Shown here piece after piece: positions 43,303-52,646 of a stretch of 61,790 bases of DNA. This DNA is from Oscillospiraceae bacterium (lineage in GTDB: Bacteria; Bacillota; Clostridia; Oscillospirales; Ruminococcaceae), in the NCBI GenBank assembly GCA_017532085.1, contig JAFXJT010000048.1, positions 1 through 61,790 of the forward strand, written 5' to 3'. The notes beneath the pieces were generated by a model. The model was not told where the DNA came from. It did not search any database and saw only the letters and a list, made by a program, of their open reading frames with translations. A program made the position numbers and the translations under genes. The stretch's first letter is position 1. Each line of letters begins with the position of its first letter.

Positions 43303-45909
43303 TTATTGGTTCAGCAGCATCCGCTTCAAAACGGTATAGTCATTTGCATCGATGATCTGATCTTTGTGAACGTCAGCCACTTTTGCTTGTAAAGTAGAGA
43401 GAGGAGTGATGGTCATTAGATGCTTTTGCAGGCAAACGATATCAGCCATATTAAAGCTACCGTCCAGATTGACATCGCCTTCGATCACATCGGTCAGTTC
43501 ATAGACAGCAGTCACAGTCATATTTCCCTTCAGTGTGATTTGAGCAGTAGCAGTGGAGATTGTTTTCCCCTCAGAAGTTTCCCAATGGGAGAAGCGGGCA
43601 CCGGCTTTCGCGTTTGCTGTGATTGTAACAGGATAATCGGTATAATAACTGCCGCTCCAAGAGCCGTTAACCATTTCAGGAGAGATGGTATTGACCGTAA
43701 TGGTACCGAAGTTATCATCATTACTGATGGTAAGTTTTGCCAGATTGCCCTTCAGTGAAAGAGCAGAACGCATATGGTTGGTGATGCCGGAAAACCGACT
43801 ATCATAGAAGCTCTTGACAGAAGCTGCTTCACGCGTAAAGGTGGATTCTTCTCCGTTGCGGCGGTCGGGCCAGAAGCGATGGAGTGTATCCACAACAAAG
43901 TCGTGATAAGAAGCGGTCAGATCATCAATGAGTGCGGAAGTACGCTTGGAATCAAAATGATAGTTTGCCATATCCATGAAGGTAAGAGCGAATGCTTCAC
44001 GGAAGGTTTCATTTTTCAACGCAGCTTTGTAAAGCTTTCCTAAAAAGCTGTCTGAGTTCTGCAATTGAGAAAATGTATTGGCGTTGGAAGGTGTCGTATT
44101 GTAAAGGTTCACACTATATTCCGTATCAAAGAGGATAAAGCGCCATTTTCCGTCGGCATAGGGATTACTTTCATCTATTTTCATAGATTTCCACATTGCC
44201 ATATTGTTGCCGCCCCAGTCCGTATTGTTATAATAAATCTCGGCGCTGATATAGTCAATAAAGCTCTGCATATCGATTTTATCGCAGAGAGCGGTATAAT
44301 TGGCATCAGAGGAAAAATCGGTGGCTTCAATCCATTCTTCCAGTGCTTCAAACTCGGTTAAGCCTTCTTCGTCGCCTTCATCCAGCTCTTCGTTTTTGAT
44401 GATGCAGACATTCTTTTTGCTGACATCATAGTGAGATTTGATCATATCCTCACTGAGCTTTTCGGTAATTTCATAATGTCCCCAGAATTCACCGTTAATG
44501 AACACGATGCAAGGCTCCATTGCCTGTGTGAGGAAATTGCGGTCACTGACAAGCATTTGATTCAGTTTATCTCTGAAACGGGTAGCTTGCCCGTCGTTGC
44601 CGCCATTTCGGATCATAAAGCTGTCGAAATCTGTAATTGTATCACCGTCATATTGGTTGGTGAGATTGCCTGAGAACAAATCGAATGCAAGAGAAGTTGT
44701 GCCATATTCACTGCGAGAATAGACGTTAAAGCTCTTTTGCTTAGAGGAACGTGTTGCACCGCCGTGGATACGAAGGCCAACATTCTGGCTGACAGCAAGA
44801 CTGCCATTTTCAATGATTTGCATTGTTGCTTCTCGTTCCCATTCAGCACCGCTTTGCGTATAGTTGGCGGGAATTTCCCACTCACGAGCCATTGGATTGT
44901 ATTCGGGACCGTTTTTCCAGTCGGTATAGGTTTGACCCATAACATAGATGCCGATCTCATTATCGAAGAGATTATCGCTGTCTGTTACAAGGGAGATGAC
45001 TTTCATATTTTGGTAGTAATCAGCTCTTGCTTGATAGCCGATGAAATAGGTACCGGTTACCACATCACTGCGATTGCCCTCTGCATCAAAGGCGGCGGCT
45101 TTAATGATCATAGCCTTATGAACCGGCTCAGCAGGAGGGGAGACCTGTGACATCCACGAAGATGGAGCAATATCTGTAATTGCGCTGATTCCATTGGGTT
45201 CTGAGGAGATGTCTTTGATCGCAATGGGAGCAGAATATTTCGGACTTTCTGCAGTGGGATCGCTTCCGTCCATAGAATAGCGTATGGTCAGACCATCGGC
45301 AGCGCGGATAGAAAGATGGAATGCATCCTGATAGAAGCCGCTGCTTTTTGATAACACCGGTTCTTCGATATCCAATTCAATAATGGAGTCCGTATTATTA
45401 TCGGCACCGGGAGTCATATCCATAAACGCAAAAAGATCGCTGCCATCGGGAGTACGTCCGTAGGAGATATTGGTTTCGATGATGCCAAAGGTAATTGTAT
45501 CGATGGTTTTGCCATCTGGAGAAGTCAGTGTCAGCGTTTCACCGTCAGTGGAGAGTCCAAAGGCAGCAGAAAGCTGTCCATTCAATGAAATTTCGGTAGA
45601 ATTACAAAAGACAAGGAGTTTTTGTTTAGCAGGAATGACAGTTTGATTTGGAAAGGTATAGCGATAGAGATTATCCGCATCATCGGATAATCCATATCCG
45701 CTGAGATCCACAGATGCATTGGTTGGATTATAAAGTTCAATCCAATCATAGTGCTGACCATCTGCGGCAGCGAATGTTGTGTTTTTGGCACAAACCTCAT
45801 TGATCACAACATGATTGAGATCTGCTGCGCCAATGGGCAACGGTGCTGCAATGCAGCTGAGCATACAAATACTGCAGGCGGCGGATAACATTCTTTTTGG
45901 TAAAAGCAT
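43303..45909 (-). CDS. Dockerin-bearing CotH kinase family protein
   Basis: This 868-residue secreted protein has a signal peptide (about 1-28), a lamin-tail beta domain (about 32-150, HVVINEVCAKN and DWIELYNPT), a chitobiase/hexosaminidase C-terminal-like module (about 190-260, IRYSMDGSDPT), the CotH domain (about 300-670; HGGATRSSKQKSF near 385, IRNGGNDG, and WRFILFDTEYS near 595), an InlB-like repeat module (about 735-800) and a C-terminal dockerin (about 805-866, DVNLDGSFN and DVHKDQIID). CotH of spores is a protein kinase; CotH modules are frequent in ruminococcal cellulosomes. GAGGAGG precedes the ATG. The promoter is at 46061-46089. Confidence 0.92.
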   Translation of the reverse strand: MLLPKRMLSAACSICMLSCIAAPLPIGAADLNHVVINEVCAKNTTFAAADGQHYDWIELYNPTNASVDLSGYGLSDDADNLYRYTFPNQTVIPAKQKLLVFCNSTEISLNGQLSAAFGLSTDGETLTLTSPDGKTIDTITFGIIETNISYGRTPDGSDLFAFMDMTPGADNNTDSIIELDIEEPVLSKSSGFYQDAFHLSIRAADGLTIRYSMDGSDPTAESPKYSAPIAIKDISSEPNGISAITDIAPSSWMSQVSPPAEPVHKAMIIKAAAFDAEGNRSDVVTGTYFIGYQARADYYQNMKVISLVTDSDNLFDNEIGIYVMGQTYTDWKNGPEYNPMAREWEIPANYTQSGAEWEREATMQIIENGSLAVSQNVGLRIHGGATRSSKQKSFNVYSRSEYGTTSLAFDLFSGNLTNQYDGDTITDFDSFMIRNGGNDGQATRFRDKLNQMLVSDRNFLTQAMEPCIVFINGEFWGHYEITEKLSEDMIKSHYDVSKKNVCIIKNEELDEGDEEGLTEFEALEEWIEATDFSSDANYTALCDKIDMQSFIDYISAEIYYNNTDWGGNNMAMWKSMKIDESNPYADGKWRFILFDTEYSVNLYNTTPSNANTFSQLQNSDSFLGKLYKAALKNETFREAFALTFMDMANYHFDSKRTSALIDDLTASYHDFVVDTLHRFWPDRRNGEESTFTREAASVKSFYDSRFSGITNHMRSALSLKGNLAKLTISNDDNFGTITVNTISPEMVNGSWSGSYYTDYPVTITANAKAGARFSHWETSEGKTISTATAQITLKGNMTVTAVYELTDVIEGDVNLDGSFNMADIVCLQKHLMTITPLSTLQAKVADVHKDQIIDANDYTVLKRMLLNQ

Positions 45910-46060
45910 AGGAACCTCCTCATTTCATGGTTTGAGTATGTAGAATACTACAATAAAGTCCCCCTGCATCTTACAAAGATGCTTCCCAATTGTAAAATTT
46001 CCCAAAAGCAATGGTACATAAAGGGAACACATTGCTTCGTGAATTTATATATATAAAGCT

Positions 46061-46089
46061 ATTGTAGCATATTTCCGCTGCGATGTCAA
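46061..46089 (-). promoter_or_regulatory. Promoter of the CotH gene
   Basis: On the minus strand TTGACA (46084-46089) and TACAAT (46061-46066) are 17 bases apart. The leader is about 145 bases and contains the small hairpin GCATCTTACAAAGATGC (45967-45983). Confidence 0.75.
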
Positions 46090-46188
46090 GGAGAAAAAAC
46101 TGCTGTGAGCTTGCCTCAATCTGTTCAGAGGAAAGATGCAAAAGCAGCGGCAGAATATGCGTATTGAGATGGAATGCAAAGCATTGCA

Positions 46189-47097
46189 TTACATATCAAC
46201 AGAAAGATCTCCGCACAGAAAAGCAAGCTCTTCTTGATTGCACCGTTGTGCTTCAGCACGCAGGAAATTGATGTGGAACACATGACCGTCGGAAGGATCG
46301 TCATGACCATATTCCCGATAGAGATGTGGGATATGAAGCTGACAGAGTTTTTCCTTCATGATATCGGAGTGGTGAAGCAACGCATCATTAACACTGACCA
46401 TCAAGAAAGCAGGCGGAAAGAATTCGTTCATATAATCGAGGATATGGAATGCACTTTGTTTTTGAAGCTCTGTCATATCCTTGGGAAGATAGAACTCATA
46501 TACCAGATCCTTTTGATTCGGCTTGAACTCATATATGCCGCAGTTCAACACAACTTTTGCTGGAATGGGTGTTGACAGCGTTTTCGTTTCAGAAAAGAGT
46601 GCTTTATATTCGGGATTGGCAGCAAGAATGGCATATTGACTGACAAATTGTGCTCCAGCCGAATCACCGATCATAAACAGGCGGCTGGAATCGAGATGAT
46701 ATTGCTGTGCGTGGTTGACGATGAAGTCCATTAAGCGGCAGAGATCCAAAAAACCACACGGATACGGGAATTCAGGTGCAAGACGATAATTGAAATTCAC
46801 TACAGCGAATCCTTGTTCCGCAAGAAACTTTGTATATCGGCTATACAGCAATTTATCACCGTAGAACCAACCTCCGCCATGCACATTGACAATCACAGGC
46901 AAGGGAGATTCGCTAGGCTGCATTGGATAATACAGATCCATCAGATGCCAGATGGTTTCCTTCTCGGACTGAGAAGTGGTATAGGGAATATCAGCACAAA
47001 CCTTGATATGATGGGGCATTGGAATCGAAGCATCTCGTTTCGCATCATTTTCTGCCCATTGCCGTCGCAATTGATTGGCCTCATAGATCAGATCCAT
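46189..47097 (-). CDS. Alpha/beta-hydrolase (acetyl esterase/lipase type)
   Basis: This 302-residue cytoplasmic enzyme of the hormone-sensitive-lipase/CE10-like group has the oxyanion motif VNVHGGGWFYGD (about 77-88), the nucleophile elbow GDSAGAQ (about 150-156), an Asp in VSVNDALL and a His in DGHVFHI. It has no signal peptide and no dockerin, so it probably deacetylates imported oligosaccharides or other small esters. AAGGAGAG precedes ATG 47097; the frame opens earlier at 47199. Confidence 0.9.
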   Translation of the reverse strand: MDLIYEANQLRRQWAENDAKRDASIPMPHHIKVCADIPYTTSQSEKETIWHLMDLYYPMQPSESPLPVIVNVHGGGWFYGDKLLYSRYTKFLAEQGFAVVNFNYRLAPEFPYPCGFLDLCRLMDFIVNHAQQYHLDSSRLFMIGDSAGAQFVSQYAILAANPEYKALFSETKTLSTPIPAKVVLNCGIYEFKPNQKDLVYEFYLPKDMTELQKQSAFHILDYMNEFFPPAFLMVSVNDALLHHSDIMKEKLCQLHIPHLYREYGHDDPSDGHVFHINFLRAEAQRCNQEELAFLCGDLSVDM

Positions 47098-47253
47098 TGT
47101 TCTCTCCTTTCGGAAGCAAAAGATGTGGTTTTCCAATGCAGATGGAATCGATACTAGGCTTATTATAGCATCCGATGATAGAAAAGTCAATGATAGCACT
47201 CAGCACAATGGAAAGCTAACAACCGCAGATCCATCATAATCTCCGAATCGATA

Positions 47254-47293
47254 AAACACCTCCTATGGTTTCACAATACCATAGGAGGTGTTT
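47254..47293 (-). terminator. Terminator downstream of the beta-galactosidase gene
   Basis: AAACACCTCCTATGG (47254-47268) pairs with CCATAGGAGGTGTTT (47279-47293). The 47098-47355 gap holds nothing else that I can support. Confidence 0.65.
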
Positions 47294-47355
47294 GGTTGTG
47301 TTTAGAAACTCATATGAAATGCGGAGGGTTTGCATTTTACAGGGAGAGTTGTGTC

Positions 47356-50300
47356 TTATGGCTGACCGAGTTCTGCATAGTCAATGAGACCTGCGAGGAA
47401 GCTAAGGATTTTGGTGGTATCCGCTGCATCAATGCGGCTGTCAAAGGCACAATCGGCATTGAGCATACCTTGCGGAGAAACGGTAATAGTGGTATCCTCA
47501 GCAACCAGACGACTGCCCAATACAACATCATCGATCTTTACGATACCATCGCAGTTGATATCACCGAACAGTGTCTCATCGGGAGCAGGTTCGGGAGCAA
47601 GGAAATTAACCCAAAGCTCTACAACATCATCCGTAGCGGAATACTTAGGACTATTTGTGTTCTGAGAGCTTAATTCAGATGCAGTCAAAGCCTTGTTATA
47701 AACACGGATAGATGAGAACTCAGCTTGAGAAGTTCTTCCGGTATCAGGGCATGCACCAATCGTCAGGTTGTAATTGGTGTGTGCAACACCCTCGGTCGTA
47801 CCGGTTGCTTTTTCAGCAAGCATTGTGCCATCTGCGTAAATACGAAGCATATTGTTAGCGGCATCATAAATACCGGCAATCTGATGCTCTCTGCCGACCC
47901 AGCTATTCGCCATGGAATCGGGCATTGTGTAGGTGAGGCTTCTCCATGCGCCGCCGGCATAGATATGGAAATCCAGCAAGCCGGGTCTGGTACGCAAAGC
48001 CAGAGCATTATCGCCCTTACCGGCGAACATATTAAATTCAGGATTGCCTGTGGGAGTTACATTCACTTCGATGGTGAAGGAATTTTTGCCTTCCAGAGCA
48101 GCACCCAGACTGTTGTTGGAGGGGATCGAAACAGAACCGGACATAACCGTCTGATCTCCATCTGTTTTCAGTGTTGCAGATGAAGTAACGGGAATGACAA
48201 TCTGATTCTTACTCTGATCCTGAAGGAAGGAATTGATGTTGCGATAAGGCTTGGAAGCCTCGGCAAGAGCCTCTTTGGATGCTTTTCCGGAAACAGGAAT
48301 CAGTGTGTATTCCCATTCATATACGTTTTTGCTGGACAAGCAATATTGCGGCAGAGTGCCCTGACCACAGGTTGCACTGCCGGTGCCCATGGAGCCATAG
48401 TCAATGCTGAGGATGGTTTCTTTTCTGGGAGAAAGCTCATAGACATGGTTGACAGCGCCAAGATCGTTGGGAGTAAAATGAAGCGCACTTGCTTCCAAAG
48501 GATTGGTAGCGGCAACCAGCAAACCATTGGCATGATCACTGCCGGTCACGGCGATCCATTTGACATCTGTGAGGTTACCGCAGTCATCGACCTTCATATA
48601 GGGGAAGAACATCTCGGATACCGTGCTGGACCATACGGCCTGTCTGCCGTGCGTTTTTCTGTCATTGAAGGTTTCCACGGGGCCGTTGCCGTACCAGTTG
48701 ACATCTTCAAAGCCGGCAGGCAATGTCATCATAGAGCCAACACGGAGGAAAGCACCCATGCCCGATGCAGTTGCATCTACGGACATCTTGATGGTCACTT
48801 CACCGGATCCGTTAATGGTATAAACAATGGTCTCTTTGGTATTGCCGGCATTGGGCAGTGTGAGATTTGCTGTGATCACAGTTTGACCATTTTGATTCTT
48901 GCTGATATCGACACTGTTGACCTGAATACGAGAGGTAGCATTCTGCCAGTTGGTATCAAAGAGCTTGCTTCTGCCGGCGTTATAGTCGTTTTCGACATAG
49001 CCTCTCCAGAAGTTGGGAGTAGGACCATTGGCAATCAGCAGTTCGCCCTTATAATAATAGGACTTCATTGTGCCGGTAGATTTATCAAGGATAAAGGAGA
49101 AATCAGTACCCTTGATCTCATAGCCTGCGTTGGTTTCGGATACGCTAACAGTCTCTTTGCTGATGACAGGAGCACATTTGCTTGCAGCTGCCGGCACTTC
49201 AAACTGACCATGTGCGATTTCCGTATCGGCTTCCACCATATCGGTAGCAGTTTTTGTGAAAACGGAAATGTTGAGATAAAACTCATCGCCGGCCTTGATT
49301 TTAGAGGGCATCACGAAAGGAACTGTGATGGTGCCTTTTGTCAACGGAGCAACATTTGTATCTTCAACGATGCCATTATTGACGACCAGACCATTTTTGA
49401 GCAATTCCCAGCGAACCGTATAATCACTGAGGTTTTTGAAATTGTTCTCGTTATAAACGGAGATGGTTCTGTTGTTGATCTGTTCGGTATCCACACTGAA
49501 CCAGAAGTTCTGATACTGATACTTGACTTCTTTAATCTCAGGCTGCGGCGTTCTGTCGGGACTTACCAGACCGTTCTGACAGAAGCTGTTATCGTTGGGA
49601 TTATCGCCCCAGTCACCGCCGTATGCGAAGAATGTGCCGGGACTTTCTTCAGCGTACAGATTTTTATGAGCATAGCTCTGTGCATAGTAATCCCAGAAGC
49701 TGCTGCCGCTGATCATATTGCTGCTGCTGTAATCGATCCACAGCAGAACAGAGGAATCGCCGGAGGAAATAGCAGGATTTGCGCTGCGCTGACCGTTGAT
49801 TTCGGTTTGCGACAGTGCCTTGGAGTAGATGCGGGCAATGGAAATCTGACCGGAAACTTTTCTGCCGGTTTCAGCGTCATAGCCGATGCCCACGGGATAT
49901 GTGCCGGCAGCAATGCTGTCAGCTACATTGCCGGATTTCAAAAGTGTGCCATCAACATAAATGGAGATCGCGCCCTTATTATATACGCCAACGACCTGGT
50001 GCCATTCATTGACCCAGTTGGAGGGGAAATCACAGGATACGGATTTCCATGAACCGCCATCATATACGAAGAACTCCAAACCGCTGCCGGAGCTTCTGGT
50101 TTTGAGAGCTACCTGCTTATCGCCCTTGGAAAGCAAAACGCTGTTAGAGGCTGTGGAGGAAGGCTTGATGACGACTTCAAAGGTAAATGCCTTTCCGGAG
50201 CCGGAAAGTGCTGCGTTAAATTTGGGGTTATCATCCATCGTAGTATAGCCGCTGAAGGCTTTACCACCGTTGAGGCTTCCTGTACCTGCATTGCTGATCC

Positions 50301-52368
50301 AGCTTGCCTCTGTGCCATAGCTTTTACCGGTATTGCCAATGGAGTCTTTGATTTGATAAGAGGGATTCAGCGTGTTCAGTCTGACAGCTCTGGATTGATC
50401 TGCCCAGTCCCAGATATAGCCGCCCAGCATATTGTCGGCGCTGCGGATCGGATCCCAGTATTCTTTCAAAGCGCCAACGGAATTACCCATGGCATGATCA
50501 TATTCGCACATGACATAAGGTATTTTGTTTGCACCGGCTCTGCCCCATAAGCTGCCGGAACCGGGGTACATATTACTTGCCATATCTACGCCCATGGTAT
50601 CGCCTTGACCTTCACTGTGAACAGGTCTGGTGTGGTCATTGTTCTTAAAAAACCAGATCATATCACGAAACATACCGTTGGAGGTGTTAGGATCACTGGT
50701 GTAGACCATTTCATTGCCGATAGACCAGGAGAAAATAGAGGGATGATTCTTGAGTCGTTCGAAGGTAGTACGGGTACGATCCATGCCCAGCTCATAGAAC
50801 AGACCTTTAGCATCGTGATTATTCATCAGGGCATGGCATTCCATATTGGTCTCAGCCATCACATACATGCCGTATTTATTGCAGAGCCAATACAGATAAG
50901 AGTCATTGCTGTAATGAGAAGTTCTGATGGAATTGATATTGTGGTTCTGCATCTGACGAATATCTTCTTCCATACATTCCTGCGTTACAGCCTTGCCGTT
51001 GAAGGGATCGGTATCATGACGGTTCACACCTTTGAGCAGCAGGCGCTTGCCGTTGATGGTGATCGGCTTCCAGCTTTTGGTTGTAACTTTGTAGTTGGAA
51101 TCAACCTGTGTGGAGGTGAACTCGATTTCACGGAAGCCAAGCTGTGTGGATACGGTTTCCACAGCAACGCCGTTTCCGTCAATGAGAGTCAGGGTTAATG
51201 CATAGAGGTTAGGAATTTCAGCAGACCACAGTTTGGGGGCAGTGACTGCTTTGCTGAGCCGGAAAGTACCTGTTTTGCCGGAAGCTACCTCAGTCACGGG
51301 AATGGAAGTACTGCCGATAATATTCTTACCGGCTTCATCCAACACTGCAACATCAATGCTCCATCCGTTGTGAGCAGCAGTAGAAAGATTCTTAACATCC
51401 ACCGACAGATTCAGTGTTGCATTGGTATAGGAAGAATCCAGATCGGTTTGTACGGTATAGTCGCTGATATGTACAAGAGACTGACTGGTAAGGAATACAT
51501 CTCTGAAAATACCGCCGTCATAGATCATATCCTGACCTTCAAACCAGGTACCATCACAGAACTTATGAACTTTCACGCCCAGTGTATTCTCGCCGGTGGT
51601 CAGATAGTCGGTGATATCAAAGCGATGAGGGCTGAATGTGTCCTCACTATAACCGACTTCTTTGCCGTTGATATAGACATAATAAGCAGATTCCACGCCT
51701 TCAAAATGCAGATAAATGCGTCTGTTGTCGGCAGTCATTGCGGAATCGACCGTAAAGGTTTTGCGATAGAGACCTACGGGGTTATAGTTGACAGGTGCAT
51801 CCGGAACAGTCACATAATCGTATCCGCTTTGCCATGGCATAATAACATTCGCATAGATGGGGAAATCGAAGCCTTGGCAGGTCCAGCTTTTGGGCAGCTG
51901 AACGGTTTTCCAGCCATCAGCTCGATTGATGGTATAGCCGGGATTCATCGATCCGGCATTCAGAAGAGGCTGTGCTTTACCTTCATTCTGGAATACAGCA
52001 AGCTCCCAGTTTTCGGATTCACCGGTCAGCATCTGCAGATAGACGGAATCTTCTCGTGCATTGTAATCCCATACAGATGCGGCAGCATCGTCTACGGAAG
52101 CAAAGGGGATCAAAGTCAGAGCCGCTTCCTCACGGTTAATGCCGAACACGTCCTCACCGGTGACAGCTCGGCCGCTGAGATCCGTGTAATCTTTACCGGT
52201 CCATTCCTTATGGGTAAATTTTCGTGCGTTGACATTTGCAGATACAGCCGGTGTTAAGCCTTTGGATGAAGTACCTGCAGCAAGCACAGGGAGTTCCTGC
52301 AGGGGCGAGGATGCAAATAGCAGTGTCACCGCAAGCAGGAAAGATGCAGTTCGTTTGGCAGTGTTCAT
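47356..52368 (-). CDS. Giant cellulosomal GH2 beta-galactosidase with two LamG-like domains and dockerin
   Basis: This secreted protein has 1,670 residues. A signal peptide (about 1-31) is followed by the GH2 sugar-binding sandwich and Ig-like domain, then the TIM barrel with acid/base Glu in SIGNEMVYT (about 551) and nucleophile Glu in MCEYDHAMGNS (about 621). A concanavalin/LamG-type domain of about 260 residues is inserted between GGYIWDWADQS (about 652) and YGGDWGDNPNDN (about 918), two pieces normally adjacent in LacZ. Domain 4 and the beta-galactosidase small-chain domain (about 1090-1370) follow, then a second LamG-like domain (about 1410-1565) and a dockerin (about 1598-1665, DINCDGIVK and DCAFDSRID). 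Likely substrates are galactosides of plant cell walls. GGAGGG precedes the ATG. Confidence 0.93.
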   Translation of the reverse strand: MNTAKRTASFLLAVTLLFASSPLQELPVLAAGTSSKGLTPAVSANVNARKFTHKEWTGKDYTDLSGRAVTGEDVFGINREEAALTLIPFASVDDAAASVWDYNAREDSVYLQMLTGESENWELAVFQNEGKAQPLLNAGSMNPGYTINRADGWKTVQLPKSWTCQGFDFPIYANVIMPWQSGYDYVTVPDAPVNYNPVGLYRKTFTVDSAMTADNRRIYLHFEGVESAYYVYINGKEVGYSEDTFSPHRFDITDYLTTGENTLGVKVHKFCDGTWFEGQDMIYDGGIFRDVFLTSQSLVHISDYTVQTDLDSSYTNATLNLSVDVKNLSTAAHNGWSIDVAVLDEAGKNIIGSTSIPVTEVASGKTGTFRLSKAVTAPKLWSAEIPNLYALTLTLIDGNGVAVETVSTQLGFREIEFTSTQVDSNYKVTTKSWKPITINGKRLLLKGVNRHDTDPFNGKAVTQECMEEDIRQMQNHNINSIRTSHYSNDSYLYWLCNKYGMYVMAETNMECHALMNNHDAKGLFYELGMDRTRTTFERLKNHPSIFSWSIGNEMVYTSDPNTSNGMFRDMIWFFKNNDHTRPVHSEGQGDTMGVDMASNMYPGSGSLWGRAGANKIPYVMCEYDHAMGNSVGALKEYWDPIRSADNMLGGYIWDWADQSRAVRLNTLNPSYQIKDSIGNTGKSYGTEASWISNAGTGSLNGGKAFSGYTTMDDNPKFNAALSGSGKAFTFEVVIKPSSTASNSVLLSKGDKQVALKTRSSGSGLEFFVYDGGSWKSVSCDFPSNWVNEWHQVVGVYNKGAISIYVDGTLLKSGNVADSIAAGTYPVGIGYDAETGRKVSGQISIARIYSKALSQTEINGQRSANPAISSGDSSVLLWIDYSSSNMISGSSFWDYYAQSYAHKNLYAEESPGTFFAYGGDWGDNPNDNSFCQNGLVSPDRTPQPEIKEVKYQYQNFWFSVDTEQINNRTISVYNENNFKNLSDYTVRWELLKNGLVVNNGIVEDTNVAPLTKGTITVPFVMPSKIKAGDEFYLNISVFTKTATDMVEADTEIAHGQFEVPAAASKCAPVISKETVSVSETNAGYEIKGTDFSFILDKSTGTMKSYYYKGELLIANGPTPNFWRGYVENDYNAGRSKLFDTNWQNATSRIQVNSVDISKNQNGQTVITANLTLPNAGNTKETIVYTINGSGEVTIKMSVDATASGMGAFLRVGSMMTLPAGFEDVNWYGNGPVETFNDRKTHGRQAVWSSTVSEMFFPYMKVDDCGNLTDVKWIAVTGSDHANGLLVAATNPLEASALHFTPNDLGAVNHVYELSPRKETILSIDYGSMGTGSATCGQGTLPQYCLSSKNVYEWEYTLIPVSGKASKEALAEASKPYRNINSFLQDQSKNQIVIPVTSSATLKTDGDQTVMSGSVSIPSNNSLGAALEGKNSFTIEVNVTPTGNPEFNMFAGKGDNALALRTRPGLLDFHIYAGGAWRSLTYTMPDSMANSWVGREHQIAGIYDAANNMLRIYADGTMLAEKATGTTEGVAHTNYNLTIGACPDTGRTSQAEFSSIRVYNKALTASELSSQNTNSPKYSATDDVVELWVNFLAPEPAPDETLFGDINCDGIVKIDDVVLGSRLVAEDTTITVSPQGMLNADCAFDSRIDAADTTKILSFLAGLIDYAELGQP

Positions 52369-52442
52369 GAGTCCCTCCTATTTCTCTTTCAATATCTTTG
52401 TATACGATACGGATGCCTCGGTTTTGCGCTTGTATATATATT

Positions 52443-52472
52443 AGTATAGCACACAGCAAGCAGGAGAGACAA
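52443..52472 (-). promoter_or_regulatory. Candidate promoter of the beta-galactosidase gene
   Basis: On the minus strand TTGTCT (52467-52472) and TATACT (52443-52448) are separated by 18 bases. Confidence 0.5.
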
Positions 52473-52578
52473 CAAATGAAATGAATATTCAGTGGATAAA
52501 ATGAAGATTCTGATAATTTGTCAAATAAAATACAGAACAAATTTGAGTATCATTCCCGATAGATCGGAAGATTGGCAC

Positions 52579-52607
52579 TTGCAAAAGCGAAATGGTCATG
52601 CTATAAT
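52579..52607 (+). promoter_or_regulatory. Promoter of the expansin-dockerin gene
   Basis: TTGCAA (52579-52584) and TATAAT (52602-52607) are separated by 17 bases, 39 bases before the start codon. Confidence 0.65.
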
Positions 52608-52646
52608 CAAATTATCCAGCTGAAATCACAGAACGGAGGAACCGAT

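Noticed and set aside
46100-46188. AATGC/GCATT inverted repeats as a terminator of the alpha/beta-hydrolase gene
   Set aside because: The stem is only five base pairs and no T-run follows.
48346-50052. 568-codon plus-strand frame opposite the beta-galactosidase gene
   Set aside because: It is a shadow of the GH2 gene; the minus strand contains intact catalytic motifs and a signal peptide.
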